Shown here one piece after another: positions 26,752-34,931 of a stretch of 64,000 nt of DNA (the first letter of the stretch is position 1; every line of letters begins with the position of its first letter). Both the position numbers and the translations under genes were made by a program. This DNA is from Denitromonas iodatirespirans (GTDB lineage: Bacteria; Pseudomonadota; Gammaproteobacteria; Burkholderiales; Rhodocyclaceae): contig NZ_JAEKFT010000021.1 of NCBI RefSeq assembly GCF_018524365.1, positions 1 through 64,000 of the forward strand, read 5' to 3'. The notes beneath the pieces were generated by a model. The model was given only the letters and a program-made list of their open reading frames with translations, had not been told where the DNA came from and ran no database searches.

Positions 26752-26800
26752 CGGATAGGGCCCGAAGGGCCGCCTCCGAGGTGTATCGGCCGATCGCCCC
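26752..26800. repeat. Partial REP-like repeat, family B, copy 2
   Basis: CGGATAGGGCCCGAAGGGCC followed by GCCTCCGAGG and a degenerate GTATCGGCCGATCGC resembles a decayed form of the family B repeat at 26070. Confidence 0.4.
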
Positions 26801-26906
26801 CCGGCGCCGGCTTTCGTTCGCCGCAGCACCACCAGCACGCGGCCGGCCGGATTAGACCTTACCGACCGGGTCGCCTAAGCTCAATGTGTCATCAGGAGCG
26901 ACGGCC

Positions 26907-27728
26907 ATGCTTGAAGCCCGGGAACTCGACCATATCGCCTCGCAGGTATGGTCGGCACACAAGTCGGTGCGCCAGATCGCGCCATTCTCGCAGGGCGTGG
27001 CCGCCTTCGACCTCCCCTCGGCCTACGCCGTGGCGCGGCGTGTTCATGATCGGCGCATGGCCGAAGGCGCCGTGCCGGTCGGCCGCAAGATCGGTTTCAC
27101 CAACGCGGACATGTGGCGCATCTATGGCGTCCGCGATCCCATCTGGGCCTATGTCTACGATCAAACCGTCGTTTCGTTCGACACGGGCGAAGGCACTTGC
27201 CGCATCGGCCCGTTCGCCGAACCCAAGATCGAACCGGAAATCGTTTTCCACTTCCGCACCCAGCCCCCGGTCGGCAGTGACTTGCGCGCACTGCTGGCCT
27301 CGATCGACTGGGTTGCCCATGCCTTCGAGGTCGTGCAATCGCATTTTCCCGGCTGGGCGTTCCAGGCCGCCGACACCGTCGCCGACGGCTCGCTTCACGG
27401 CAGCTTGCTGCTCGGCCCGCCGGTGCCCATCGCTCAACTCGGCGAGGCGGCACAGGAAGCGCTGGCCAGCTTCACCGTCACCCTGGCCTGCGACGGGGCC
27501 GTGCGCGAAGTCGGGACAGGCGCCAACGTGCTCGGCAGCCCGCTGCGCGCCCTGGCTCAGCTCACCGAGGTCCTGGCCACACAGCAAGATGCCGTGCCGC
27601 TGCAGGCCGGCGAACTTGTGACAACAGGCACCCTGACCCGCGCATACGCCCTGGCCCCTGGCCAGACCTGGACAACCGCGTTGCAAGGCATCCCGCTGCC
27701 TGGGCTGACCGTGCGGTTTGAACGCTGA
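26907..27728 (+). CDS. 2-keto-4-pentenoate hydratase / 2-oxo-acid decarboxylase-like (FAH superfamily)
   Basis: The 273-residue protein follows the MhpD/FAH layout: AYAVARRVHDRRMAEGAVPVGRKIGFTN, then PFAEPKIEPEIVFHF (metal-site E-x-E), DWVAHAFEVVQSHFPGW and GANVLGSPLRALAQLTEVL. The family hydrates 2-oxo-4-enoates or decarboxylates oxalocrotonate in aromatic meta-cleavage routes, but no other pathway genes are adjacent, so the substrate is open. ATG 26907 is preceded by AGGAG nine bases upstream. It is followed by an MFS transporter that may carry a related compound. Confidence 0.87.
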   Translation: MLEARELDHIASQVWSAHKSVRQIAPFSQGVAAFDLPSAYAVARRVHDRRMAEGAVPVGRKIGFTNADMWRIYGVRDPIWAYVYDQTVVSFDTGEGTCRIGPFAEPKIEPEIVFHFRTQPPVGSDLRALLASIDWVAHAFEVVQSHFPGWAFQAADTVADGSLHGSLLLGPPVPIAQLGEAAQEALASFTVTLACDGAVREVGTGANVLGSPLRALAQLTEVLATQQDAVPLQAGELVTTGTLTRAYALAPGQTWTTALQGIPLPGLTVRFER

Positions 27729-27833
27729 ACGCCGCCCTGGACATCTGCAGGTGCTCGGCCGCCGTGCCAGCGTGTTCGGCTTCCTTCGCCGATGCACGCG
27801 GCGCTTGCCAGATGCCTGTCTGACGGAGGCCAC

Positions 27834-29147
27834 ATGAAGTCACTGTCGAGCACTGCTTTTGCGCTGTTCGGTGCCGCGCTGATCGCGATCAGTTTCGGGC
27901 TCGCCCGCTTCGCCTTCGGGCTGTTCGTGCCGCCCATCCGCGCCGAGCTGGATCTCACGCCGGACCTGATCGGCATCATCGGCGCGCTGCCGCTCATCAG
28001 TTTCCTGCTGGCCACGTTGGTTGCGCCCTTCATCGCCGATCGCCTCGGCGCCCGTTACTCGGCGGTGCTCTCCGGGGGCTTCGGGGCCGGCGGCCTGGCC
28101 CTGATCAGCCTGGCCTTTGACGCCCTCTCGCTCGGTGCGGGGGTGTTCGCGTGCGGCATCTGCACCGGCCTGATGATGCCGGCGCTCACCGCCGCCATGC
28201 AGGCGATGGTCAAGCGCTCGCTGCACGGACGCGTGAGCGCGGTCATGAACGCGGGGACCAGCATCGGCGTTGCCGTTGCCGTCCCCGCCGTTCTGTTCCT
28301 GGCCGATGCCTGGCGCTTGGCCTACCTGTCCTTTGCCGTGCTGGCCGGCGTCGGCGTGGTGGCGGCCTGGACCATCCTCCCCTCGGTTTCGCGCGTCACG
28401 CCCACGAACGCCGCGCCGCCGCCTCCGATCAGCGTCTTGCAGTGGTCGCGTCTGTTCAGGCTCTCGCTGTTCGCCTTTGCGATGGGCTTCGTCTCCGCGG
28501 CGTACTGGATCTTCGCGCCCGACCTGGCGGTCGCCCTCGGCGGCTTGCCGCCGAATGCCACCGGGTGGCTCTGGCTGGCGGTCGGCATTGCCGGCCTCGG
28601 CGGTGCCGTGGTCGCCGACCTGGCCGATCGCAACAACCCGCCCATCACGCAGGCGCTGATGCTGATGATGCTGTCGGCGAGCCTGGCATTGCTCGCGGCC
28701 AGCCCCGGCCGGCTGGTGCTCGCCGCGTTTTCCGCGCTGGTCTTCGGGCTGGCCTACATGAGCCTGACGGGGCTCTATCTGATGACCGGCATCCGCCTGC
28801 TGCCGGGCCGGCTGTCCATGGGGCCGGTGCTGCCCTTCATGGCCGTTGCATTGGGGCAGGCGACGGGTTCGCCCGTCGTCGGCCTGCTGGTGAATGCATT
28901 CGGCTACGCCGATGCGTTTGCCATGTTCGCCGCGATCGGTATCCTGGTCGCCGTCTTGTCGCCCCTGTATCCGCGCTACATCGACCATCCCGCCAGCCAC
29001 GAGGTCGAGGGCGAGACCGGCCTCCAGGCGGCGTTCGACCATCAGCTCCAGGGCGCGGACGGCAAGCCCCTTCCCCCGCTACCGGTCACGCTGACGATGC
29101 CGGACCAGGGCGAAGACAGAAAGGAAGCTGAGCCCCCGCCCGCCTGA
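27834..29147 (+). CDS. MFS transporter
   Basis: The 437-residue protein has 12 predicted spans and MFS landmarks: FGLARFAFGLFVPPIRAELDL early, the cytoplasmic loop FIADRLGARYSAV (motif A region) and the second-half repeat. The C-terminal 50 residues are polar and probably cytoplasmic. ATG 27834 is chosen since ACGGAGG lies just upstream and the first span follows. Substrate unknown; proximity to the hydratase gene hints at organic-acid uptake or export. Confidence 0.88.
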   Translation: MKSLSSTAFALFGAALIAISFGLARFAFGLFVPPIRAELDLTPDLIGIIGALPLISFLLATLVAPFIADRLGARYSAVLSGGFGAGGLALISLAFDALSLGAGVFACGICTGLMMPALTAAMQAMVKRSLHGRVSAVMNAGTSIGVAVAVPAVLFLADAWRLAYLSFAVLAGVGVVAAWTILPSVSRVTPTNAAPPPPISVLQWSRLFRLSLFAFAMGFVSAAYWIFAPDLAVALGGLPPNATGWLWLAVGIAGLGGAVVADLADRNNPPITQALMLMMLSASLALLAASPGRLVLAAFSALVFGLAYMSLTGLYLMTGIRLLPGRLSMGPVLPFMAVALGQATGSPVVGLLVNAFGYADAFAMFAAIGILVAVLSPLYPRYIDHPASHEVEGETGLQAAFDHQLQGADGKPLPPLPVTLTMPDQGEDRKEAEPPPA

Positions 29148-29185
29148 TCCCTCAACCGCGAACCCGCGTCAACACGGAGCGTCGC

Positions 29186-29734
29186 ATGCCCGCCACCCAA
29201 CCCGTTCTTGTCCCCGTCGGCGATGCCGACACCGCTGCCGCCGCCGCATCGCTCATCCGCGAGTACCTGCAATTCATCGCCGAGACCGCCCGCGACCACT
29301 ATCGGCTGAGCTTCGACATCGAGGCCATGATCGCCTCGGATCTTGACGACCGGGCAAAGTTCTACCCGCCCGCGGGGCGCTTCTATGTCGTTCGCCACGA
29401 GGACCGTTATGTCGCCGTCGGCTGCCTCAAGCGCCTGACGACGTCCGTGGGCGAAATCCAGCGCATGTATGTCCGGCACGATGCACGCGGCCTGGGGGTC
29501 GGCCGACTGCTGGTCGAACGGCTACTGGCCGACGCGCGGAGCATGGGCTTCGACACCGTGCGGCTGGAGAGCCTCAGGGCATTGACGGCGGCGCACACGC
29601 TCTATCGATCGGTCGGCTTCCGGGAAATCGCGCCCTATGCCGACAACAGCATGAAGGACTATCAAGCCCCGGCGTCGATGGCGACCTACCGGGCCTCCGT
29701 TCTGTTCATGGAGCGGGCGCTGGACGTGCCGTAG
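29186..29734 (+). CDS. GNAT family N-acetyltransferase
   Basis: A 182-residue acetyltransferase with a helical start (SLIREYLQFIAETARDHY), YVAVGCLKRLT, the core GEIQRMYVRHDARGLGVGRLLVERLL containing R/Q-x-x-G-x-G/A, and LYRSVGFREIAPYADN. ACGGAG precedes the ATG. Substrate unknown. It is the last plus-strand gene before repeat-rich DNA and a convergent serine hydrolase gene. Confidence 0.9.
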   Translation: MPATQPVLVPVGDADTAAAAASLIREYLQFIAETARDHYRLSFDIEAMIASDLDDRAKFYPPAGRFYVVRHEDRYVAVGCLKRLTTSVGEIQRMYVRHDARGLGVGRLLVERLLADARSMGFDTVRLESLRALTAAHTLYRSVGFREIAPYADNSMKDYQAPASMATYRASVLFMERALDVP

Positions 29735-29766
29735 GGGTTGGGTTGCACCAGATCGTTCGCGGCAAA

Positions 29767-29861
29767 CGTAGCCCGGATGGAGCGAAGTGAAATCCGGGAG
29801 CGGTGGTCGATCAACCGATGAGTCCAGGAGGCGGCCCTGCGGGCCTTTTCCCGACTACGCT
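29767..29861. repeat. Long REP-like repeat, family B, copy 3 (inverted)
   Basis: The unit opens GTAGCCCGGATGGAGCGAAG and GAAATCCGGGAGCGGTGGTC, and ends GAGGCGGCCCTGCGGGCC then CCCGACTACGC, which is the inverse of copies at 26070 and 31400. It lies between convergent genes. Confidence 0.65.
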
Positions 29862-29954
29862 TGAGGAGGATGTCTCAGGTACCGCAAAAGCGCGAGTCGG
29901 GTCGGGGCGGCTGACGTCCCCGCCCAATACCGTCCGAAGTTGCCCGCCGCCATG

Positions 29955-31193
29955 TCATGGTCCGCGCTGGTGGCGAGCCGCCGCGACAGCTGAAATGAGC
30001 CGATTGAATTCCCGACGACCGGTAAAGCGGTGTTCGCGGCAGAATTCGGTTTTCAGCGCATCTTTCTCCAAACAGCCCTCAAGGATCTGTTCCAACGCCG
30101 TGTCGCCGCCGACGCCCTGCCGTTGCAAATCAAACCACCGTTTAAGGAACTCCGTCGTATCCGACTGGTGCACAATCACGGTATTCCAAGCGGGAATAAC
30201 GAAAACCGACTGCTGCCCCAACCCCCAGGCAAAGTAGCTGCCTTCAGGCAAGCCAGTCTCGGGATCGGGGAGCCACCACAGGAACCCGTGCCCGGCCCTG
30301 AGGCCACCAATGCCCGTCTCCGCAAAGTCGATGGTGATGCGATTGATCCAGGATCTGGGCAGGACCGCAGCATCACCGACAACGCCCTGATCCAGATAGA
30401 GCTGGCCGAACCGGCCAAGATCGCGGCCCGACATTTTGAACATCACGGCCCTGTGCTGCGAACGGTCGGGTGCTTCCGAATAGGAAACGGAGTCGAGGGT
30501 GTAGTCCTCCATGCCGGTCGGTTCGGCGATGCCGGTCTCAAAGGCTTGGGCAACCGACAGACCGGTTCTCTGCTCGAAGATCGTCGTCAGGGCATTGTAG
30601 TCCCAGTTGTTGTAGGCCCATATCGTGCCGGGCTCGTTCTCCGTGTTCCCGAGACGCTCGTCTTTTTCTGCGGTCAGACCGCCTTCCGCGGCCGCGGGGT
30701 GATTGATCCCCGACTTGCTGTGGAGCAGGTCCAGGACGGTCGCTCGGCGCTGAAGCGGCGTAAGGGATCCCGGGGAATCGTCGACGCCAAGTTCCTCGAG
30801 CGTGGCGTCGAGCGGGACCTCGTTCGGCCCCTCGCCGACATGCTGGCCGACGACGGCGCTGAGCATCGCCTTTCGCGCGGAATGTATCGAATGGGGCTGC
30901 TCGATATCGCCCAAAGAGGCGACGACTTCGCCATCCGTCATGATGATGAAGGTATCGGCACTCAGTCGCGATACGTAGTCGAGCACCCTGTCAAGTGCCC
31001 CAGGCGACCAGCCAAGGCGCTCCGCCTCGGCGGCATCCGCCCGATAGGTATCCACGGTTCTTGGCCCAAACGGCGAGCGGATGTGGTCGGCGCGACCCGA
31101 GAGACCGCGCTCCCCGGTGGCGAGCAGAGAACCGAGCACCGCCAGCACGACGACGGCCAGACCAGCGATGGTATAGGCAAGGCGTCGAAACAT
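29955..31193 (-). CDS. Membrane-anchored serine hydrolase (beta-lactamase-related, class C fold)
   Basis: The 412-residue protein has an N-terminal hydrophobic segment (LAYTIAGLAVVVLAVLGSLL) acting as anchor or signal, then the penicillin-binding-like SIHSARKAML with S105-x-x-K108 as nucleophile, WAYNNWDYN as the Y-x-N equivalent, and GHGFLWWLPD and the HQSD segment late, as in beta-lactamase family serine hydrolases. Substrates include D-amino peptides and esters. ATG 31193 begins the hydrophobic segment and has GGAG upstream. Confidence 0.87.
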   Translation of the reverse strand: MFRRLAYTIAGLAVVVLAVLGSLLATGERGLSGRADHIRSPFGPRTVDTYRADAAEAERLGWSPGALDRVLDYVSRLSADTFIIMTDGEVVASLGDIEQPHSIHSARKAMLSAVVGQHVGEGPNEVPLDATLEELGVDDSPGSLTPLQRRATVLDLLHSKSGINHPAAAEGGLTAEKDERLGNTENEPGTIWAYNNWDYNALTTIFEQRTGLSVAQAFETGIAEPTGMEDYTLDSVSYSEAPDRSQHRAVMFKMSGRDLGRFGQLYLDQGVVGDAAVLPRSWINRITIDFAETGIGGLRAGHGFLWWLPDPETGLPEGSYFAWGLGQQSVFVIPAWNTVIVHQSDTTEFLKRWFDLQRQGVGGDTALEQILEGCLEKDALKTEFCREHRFTGRREFNRLISAVAAARHQRGP

Positions 31194-31399
31194 AGGGCGG
31201 TATCTCCGAATGCGTTTGTTGATCGGTGAAATGCAGAACCACGAGATGAACGGCGGTGAGTACCGCCGCACGTCCAACGAAAGCCAACGTGAGGATATGT
31301 GGTCCCGTCGGCAGACTGTAATGGTCAATTCTTTCGGACACCGCGAAAAAGCTGTTGTACGGTGACGTTGCGTTCGTACGCGGTGGGCGCCATGAAGCA

Positions 31400-31496
31400 A
31401 GCGTAGCCCGGACAAGGCCCGCAGGGCCGCCTCCGGGATTCATCGCTTAATCGACCACCGTCCCCGGATTCCGCTGCGCTGCATCCGGGCTACGCA
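31400..31496. repeat. Long REP-like repeat, family B, copy 4 (complete palindromic unit)
   Basis: The unit begins GCGTAGCCCGGACAAGGCCC and ends ATCCGGGCTACGC, so its ends are inverted repeats. Within the 318-base gap 31194-31511 this is the only clear structure; the rest should hold the promoter of the serine hydrolase gene. Confidence 0.7.
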
Positions 31497-31511
31497 ACCA
31501 GCATCCCGCCC

Positions 31512-32207
31512 CTACCGCACCAACACCGTCCCCAGCCACTGCTCGATATCCCGCACCTCCTCCATCACGATCCCATGCTCGACGAAGTAGGTCTGCCAGG
31601 CGATCGGGTAGCCGGCTTGTTTGAGTTGGGCGAAGGATTTGAGGGCGAAATCGTGGGGGATCACGCCGTCGTCGCGGCCGTGGGCCATGAAGATGGGCAC
31701 GTCGCGGTTGGCATCGCTGGCTTCGGCGGCCAGCGTGTCGGCGAGCGGCAGGTAGGTGGACAAGGCCAGCACGCCAGCGAGGCGCTTGGGGTGGCGCAGG
31801 GCGGTGTGCAGGGCGATGGCGCCGCCTTGCGAGAAGCCGGCGAGCACGATGTTGGCGTCGGGGATGCCACGCGCGTTTTCGCGGGCGATGAGGGCTTCGA
31901 TCTGTGCGGCCGACTGGTGCACGCCTTCCGGGTCTTCGCGGCGGGCGGAGAAGTCCTGCGAGACGATGTCGTACCAGGCGCGCATCACGTAGCCGCCGTT
32001 GATGGTCACCGGGCGGGTGGGCGCGTGAGGGAAGACGAAGCGGGTCGGCGGCAGCGCGGCTTCGTCGAAGGCGTCGACCACCGGTTCGAAGTCGTGGCCG
32101 TCGGCGCCCAGGCCGTGCAGCCAGATCACGGCATGGGTGGGATTGGCGCCGGTTTCGATCTCGACGGTGGGGAGAATGGGGGTATGGGTCATGGCGGTTC
32201 GCATCAT
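31512..32207 (-). CDS. Carboxylesterase / phospholipase family alpha/beta hydrolase
   Basis: The 231-residue protein fits the small carboxylesterase family: THAVIWLHGLGADGHDFEPVV near residue 25, FPHAPTRPVTINGGYVMRAWYDI, the nucleophile elbow GFSQGGA with S126, the acid loop AHGRDDGVIP and FVEHGIVMEEV with H211. It hydrolyses short esters or lysophospholipids in the cytoplasm. Starts at 32207 or 32192 are both possible; neither has a strong SD. A terminator separates it from the transporter gene upstream. Confidence 0.9.
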   Translation of the reverse strand: MMRTAMTHTPILPTVEIETGANPTHAVIWLHGLGADGHDFEPVVDAFDEAALPPTRFVFPHAPTRPVTINGGYVMRAWYDIVSQDFSARREDPEGVHQSAAQIEALIARENARGIPDANIVLAGFSQGGAIALHTALRHPKRLAGVLALSTYLPLADTLAAEASDANRDVPIFMAHGRDDGVIPHDFALKSFAQLKQAGYPIAWQTYFVEHGIVMEEVRDIEQWLGTVLVR

Positions 32208-32237
32208 GGTGGTGTCTTGCGAACTATACCGACAATG

Positions 32238-32265
32238 AAAAACGCCCGGCGCGCAGGCCGGGCGT
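32238..32265 (-). terminator. Rho-independent terminator after the NSS transporter gene
   Basis: Read on the minus strand, ACGCCCGGC and GCCGGGCGT form a perfect stem with a 6-base loop followed by TTTTC. It lies 21 bases past the transporter's stop codon. Confidence 0.85.
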
Positions 32266-32286
32266 ATTCACATCGAGCGACGCGCC

Positions 32287-33633
32287 TCAGAGGCTGGAGA
32301 CGAACACCACGATCACCCCGATCGGCGCGACGAAGCGCACCACCAGGTTCCACAGCGCAAAACCGCCGCCGCCGAGGTCCAGCTCTTCGCGCACGCTGTC
32401 GCGATTCAGGCACCAGCCGACGAACACCACCGCGCCCAGCGCGGTCAGCGGCAGCAGGAACTTGCTGGTGAGCTTGTCGAGCAGGTCGAAGATGTTGTTG
32501 CCGAAGATCAGCACGTCGCTCCACACGTTGAACGACAGCAGCGCGGCGATGCCCAGCGCCCAGATGACCACGCCGGCCAGCACGGTGGCGCCGACCCGGC
32601 CCAGCGGGGTGCGCTCCTGCAGCAACTCGACCGAAGGTTCGAGCAGCGAGATGGCCGAGGTGAGTGCGGCGAAGGTGAGCAGCAGGAAGAACATGGTGCC
32701 GAGGATCACGCCACCGGTGATCTTGCCGAAGACCAGCGGCAGGGTGACGAAGATCAGGCCCGGGCCGGCGGCCGGGTCGAGGCCATTGGCGAACACGATG
32801 GGAAAGATCGCCAAGCCGGCGCCCAGGGCGATCACGGTGTCCATGATGGCCACGGTGCGCGCGGCGCGCAGCAGGTTCACCTTCTGCCCCAGGTAGGAGC
32901 CGTAGGCGATCATCACGCCCATGCCCAGCGACAGGGTGAAGAAGGCATGGCCGAGGGCGGCCAGCACCACTTCGCCGGTGAGCTTGGAGAAGTCCGGCGC
33001 GAACAGGTATTCCAGTGCGCGGCCAAAGCCGTCGGAGGCGGCGCCGTAGCCGACCATCAGCGCCAGCAGCACGCCGAGCGCCGGCATGAGGATCTTGGAG
33101 GCGCGCTCCAGACCGCCCGACACGCCGAGCGCCACCACACCGGCGGTCAGCACCATGAAGGCGGTGTGCCAGAGGGTGAGCGAGCCCGGGTTGCCGAGCA
33201 TGCCGTTGAAGGCGGCGCCGGCGGCGTCGGAGTCCATGCCGCCGAAGCTGCCGCTGAGCGCGTCGAGCAGATAGGACAGCGCCCAGCCGCCGATCACGCT
33301 GTAGAACGACAGGATCAGGAAGCCGGCCAGCGTGCCGCTGACGCCGACCAGGGCCCAGCCCTTGCCACGCCCGTTTTCACGGGCCAGATCGGCCATCGAG
33401 TTGATCGGGTTCTTCTGCCCGCGGCGGCCGATCATCCACTCGGCGACGATGATCGGCAGGCCGATCAGGGCGATGCACACCAGGTACACGGCCACGAAGG
33501 CGGCGCCGCCGCTCTGGCCGACCATGTAGGGAAACTTCCAGATATTGCCCAGGCCGACGGCCGAACCGACGGCGGCGAGCACGAAGCCCATGCGCGACGA
33601 CCACTGGCCGTGGCCTTCTTTGACTGCTGACAT
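32287..33633 (-). CDS. Sodium-dependent amino-acid transporter (NSS/SNF family)
   Basis: The 448-residue protein has the NSS signature WSSRMGFVLAAVGSAVGLGNIWKFPYMVGQSGGAAF, then about 11 further-spaced membrane segments, with TLSLGMGVMIAYGSYL and LLLTFAALTSAISLLE (Na+ site region). Bacterial homologues such as LeuT-type transporters import hydrophobic amino acids with Na+. AGGAG precedes the ATG. It is the third gene of a run with leucine-type dehydrogenase and 2-keto-acid oxidoreductase, which supports branched-chain or aromatic amino acids as cargo. Confidence 0.92.
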   Translation of the reverse strand: MSAVKEGHGQWSSRMGFVLAAVGSAVGLGNIWKFPYMVGQSGGAAFVAVYLVCIALIGLPIIVAEWMIGRRGQKNPINSMADLARENGRGKGWALVGVSGTLAGFLILSFYSVIGGWALSYLLDALSGSFGGMDSDAAGAAFNGMLGNPGSLTLWHTAFMVLTAGVVALGVSGGLERASKILMPALGVLLALMVGYGAASDGFGRALEYLFAPDFSKLTGEVVLAALGHAFFTLSLGMGVMIAYGSYLGQKVNLLRAARTVAIMDTVIALGAGLAIFPIVFANGLDPAAGPGLIFVTLPLVFGKITGGVILGTMFFLLLTFAALTSAISLLEPSVELLQERTPLGRVGATVLAGVVIWALGIAALLSFNVWSDVLIFGNNIFDLLDKLTSKFLLPLTALGAVVFVGWCLNRDSVREELDLGGGGFALWNLVVRFVAPIGVIVVFVSSL

Positions 33634-33701
33634 GACGTCTGTCTCCTTCTTTGGATTATTGTGGTTCGCCCCCGCGCGGCGGCTGCCGGGCGGGCGGCTG
33701 T

Positions 33702-33745
33702 CGGCCGGATCGCTCTTGTGTGTTGGTGATGTCGCGATCCGGCCG
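33702..33745. repeat. Inverted repeat between dehydrogenase and transporter genes
   Basis: Arms CGGCCGGATCG and CGATCCGGCCG pair perfectly across a 22-base loop in the 123-base spacer. There is no T-run on the minus strand, so it is not a classical terminator; it could limit read-through or stabilise the upstream mRNA end. Confidence 0.5.
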
Positions 33746-33756
33746 GGGGAAGATTC

Positions 33757-34809
33757 TCAGCGCTTGAAGCGGGCTTCGGCGATCGCGTCGGCGACCTCTC
33801 CGGTCGGGCGTTCTTCCTGACGGGCACGGTCGAAGATCTCGAGCAGCGTGTCATGGATGCCTTCGACATGCTTGAGCAGCGCCGCGCGGTCGAAGCCGGT
33901 GCGCTCGTAGTACACGTCGATGATGCCGCCGGCGTTGATCACGTAGTCCGGCGCATAGAGGATGCCGCGGCGCATCAGCTCGGTGCCGTGGCGGGCCTCG
34001 GCCAGTTGGTTGTTGGAAGCGCCGGCCACGATGCGGGCCTTGAGCTGGGGAATGGTCTGGTCATTGATGACCGCGCCCAGCGCGCAGGGGGCGAACACAT
34101 CCACATCCAGGCCGTAGATGGCGTCGGGGGCGACCACGGTGGCGCCCAGTTCGGCGCCGGCACGGATCAGGTTGTCCTTGTGGATGTCGGTCACCCACAG
34201 CTGGGCGCCGGCCGCATGCAGTTGCTGCGCGAGATCGAAGCCGACGTTGCCCACGCCCTGCACGGCCACGCGCACGCCGTCGAGCGAATCGCGGCCCAGT
34301 TGCGCCTTGACCGCGGCCTTGATGCCGACGAAGGTGCCCAGCGCGGTGGCCGGCGAGGGATCGCCGCTGCGGGTGCCGCCGCCATCGGTGGGCTTGTCGA
34401 CGATGCCGGCCACATGCGCGGTGCGCTCGGCCAGGTACTTCATGTCGGAGACGCTGGTGCCCGAATCCTCGGCAGCGATGTAGCGGCCGTTGAGCCGGTT
34501 GAGTGCGGTGGCGAAGGCGTCGAGCAGCGCCGGGGTCTTGTCGGTGCGCGGGTTGCCGATGATCACCGACTTGCCGCCGCCGAGCTTGAGGCCGGCCAGG
34601 GCGGACTTGTAGGTCATGCCGCGCGACAGGCGCAGCACGTCGCGGATCGCCTCTTCCTCGCTGGCATAGGGCCACATGCGGCAGCCGCCGAGGGCCGGGC
34701 CGAGGTTGGAATTGTGGATGGCGATGATGGCCTTGAGGCCGCTGGCGTCGTCGCTGACGAACACCACCTGCTCATGGTCGGCGAAATCGCGCAGGGAAAA
34801 TACGGACAT
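33757..34809 (-). CDS. Leucine/phenylalanine-type amino-acid dehydrogenase
   Basis: The 350-residue protein matches Glu/Leu/Phe/Val dehydrogenases: [16 protein letters not shown] (glycine-rich substrate site), [18 protein letters not shown] with K68 and catalytic K80, [18 protein letters not shown], the NAD site [12 protein letters not shown] and the closing [13 protein letters not shown]. It deaminates amino acids reversibly to 2-oxo acids with NAD+. The size and motifs favour the leucine/phenylalanine branch. The upstream gene encodes the enzyme that would oxidise the resulting 2-oxo acid, so a catabolic role is likely. Confidence 0.92.
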   Translation of the reverse strand: MSVFSLRDFADHEQVVFVSDDASGLKAIIAIHNSNLGPALGGCRMWPYASEEEAIRDVLRLSRGMTYKSALAGLKLGGGKSVIIGNPRTDKTPALLDAFATALNRLNGRYIAAEDSGTSVSDMKYLAERTAHVAGIVDKPTDGGGTRSGDPSPATALGTFVGIKAAVKAQLGRDSLDGVRVAVQGVGNVGFDLAQQLHAAGAQLWVTDIHKDNLIRAGAELGATVVAPDAIYGLDVDVFAPCALGAVINDQTIPQLKARIVAGASNNQLAEARHGTELMRRGILYAPDYVINAGGIIDVYYERTGFDRAALLKHVEGIHDTLLEIFDRARQEERPTGEVADAIAEARFKR

Positions 34810-34931
34810 GGTGGGTCTCCTTCCTTCTGGGTCGGGCGCCCGGTGTGGGGGCGCCGAATGGATGCGGCACGCCCGCCGCCGTCACTTGTGGCGACTTGGG
34901 CGGGCGGGCCGCGATTCAGGGGTGGCCGGGA

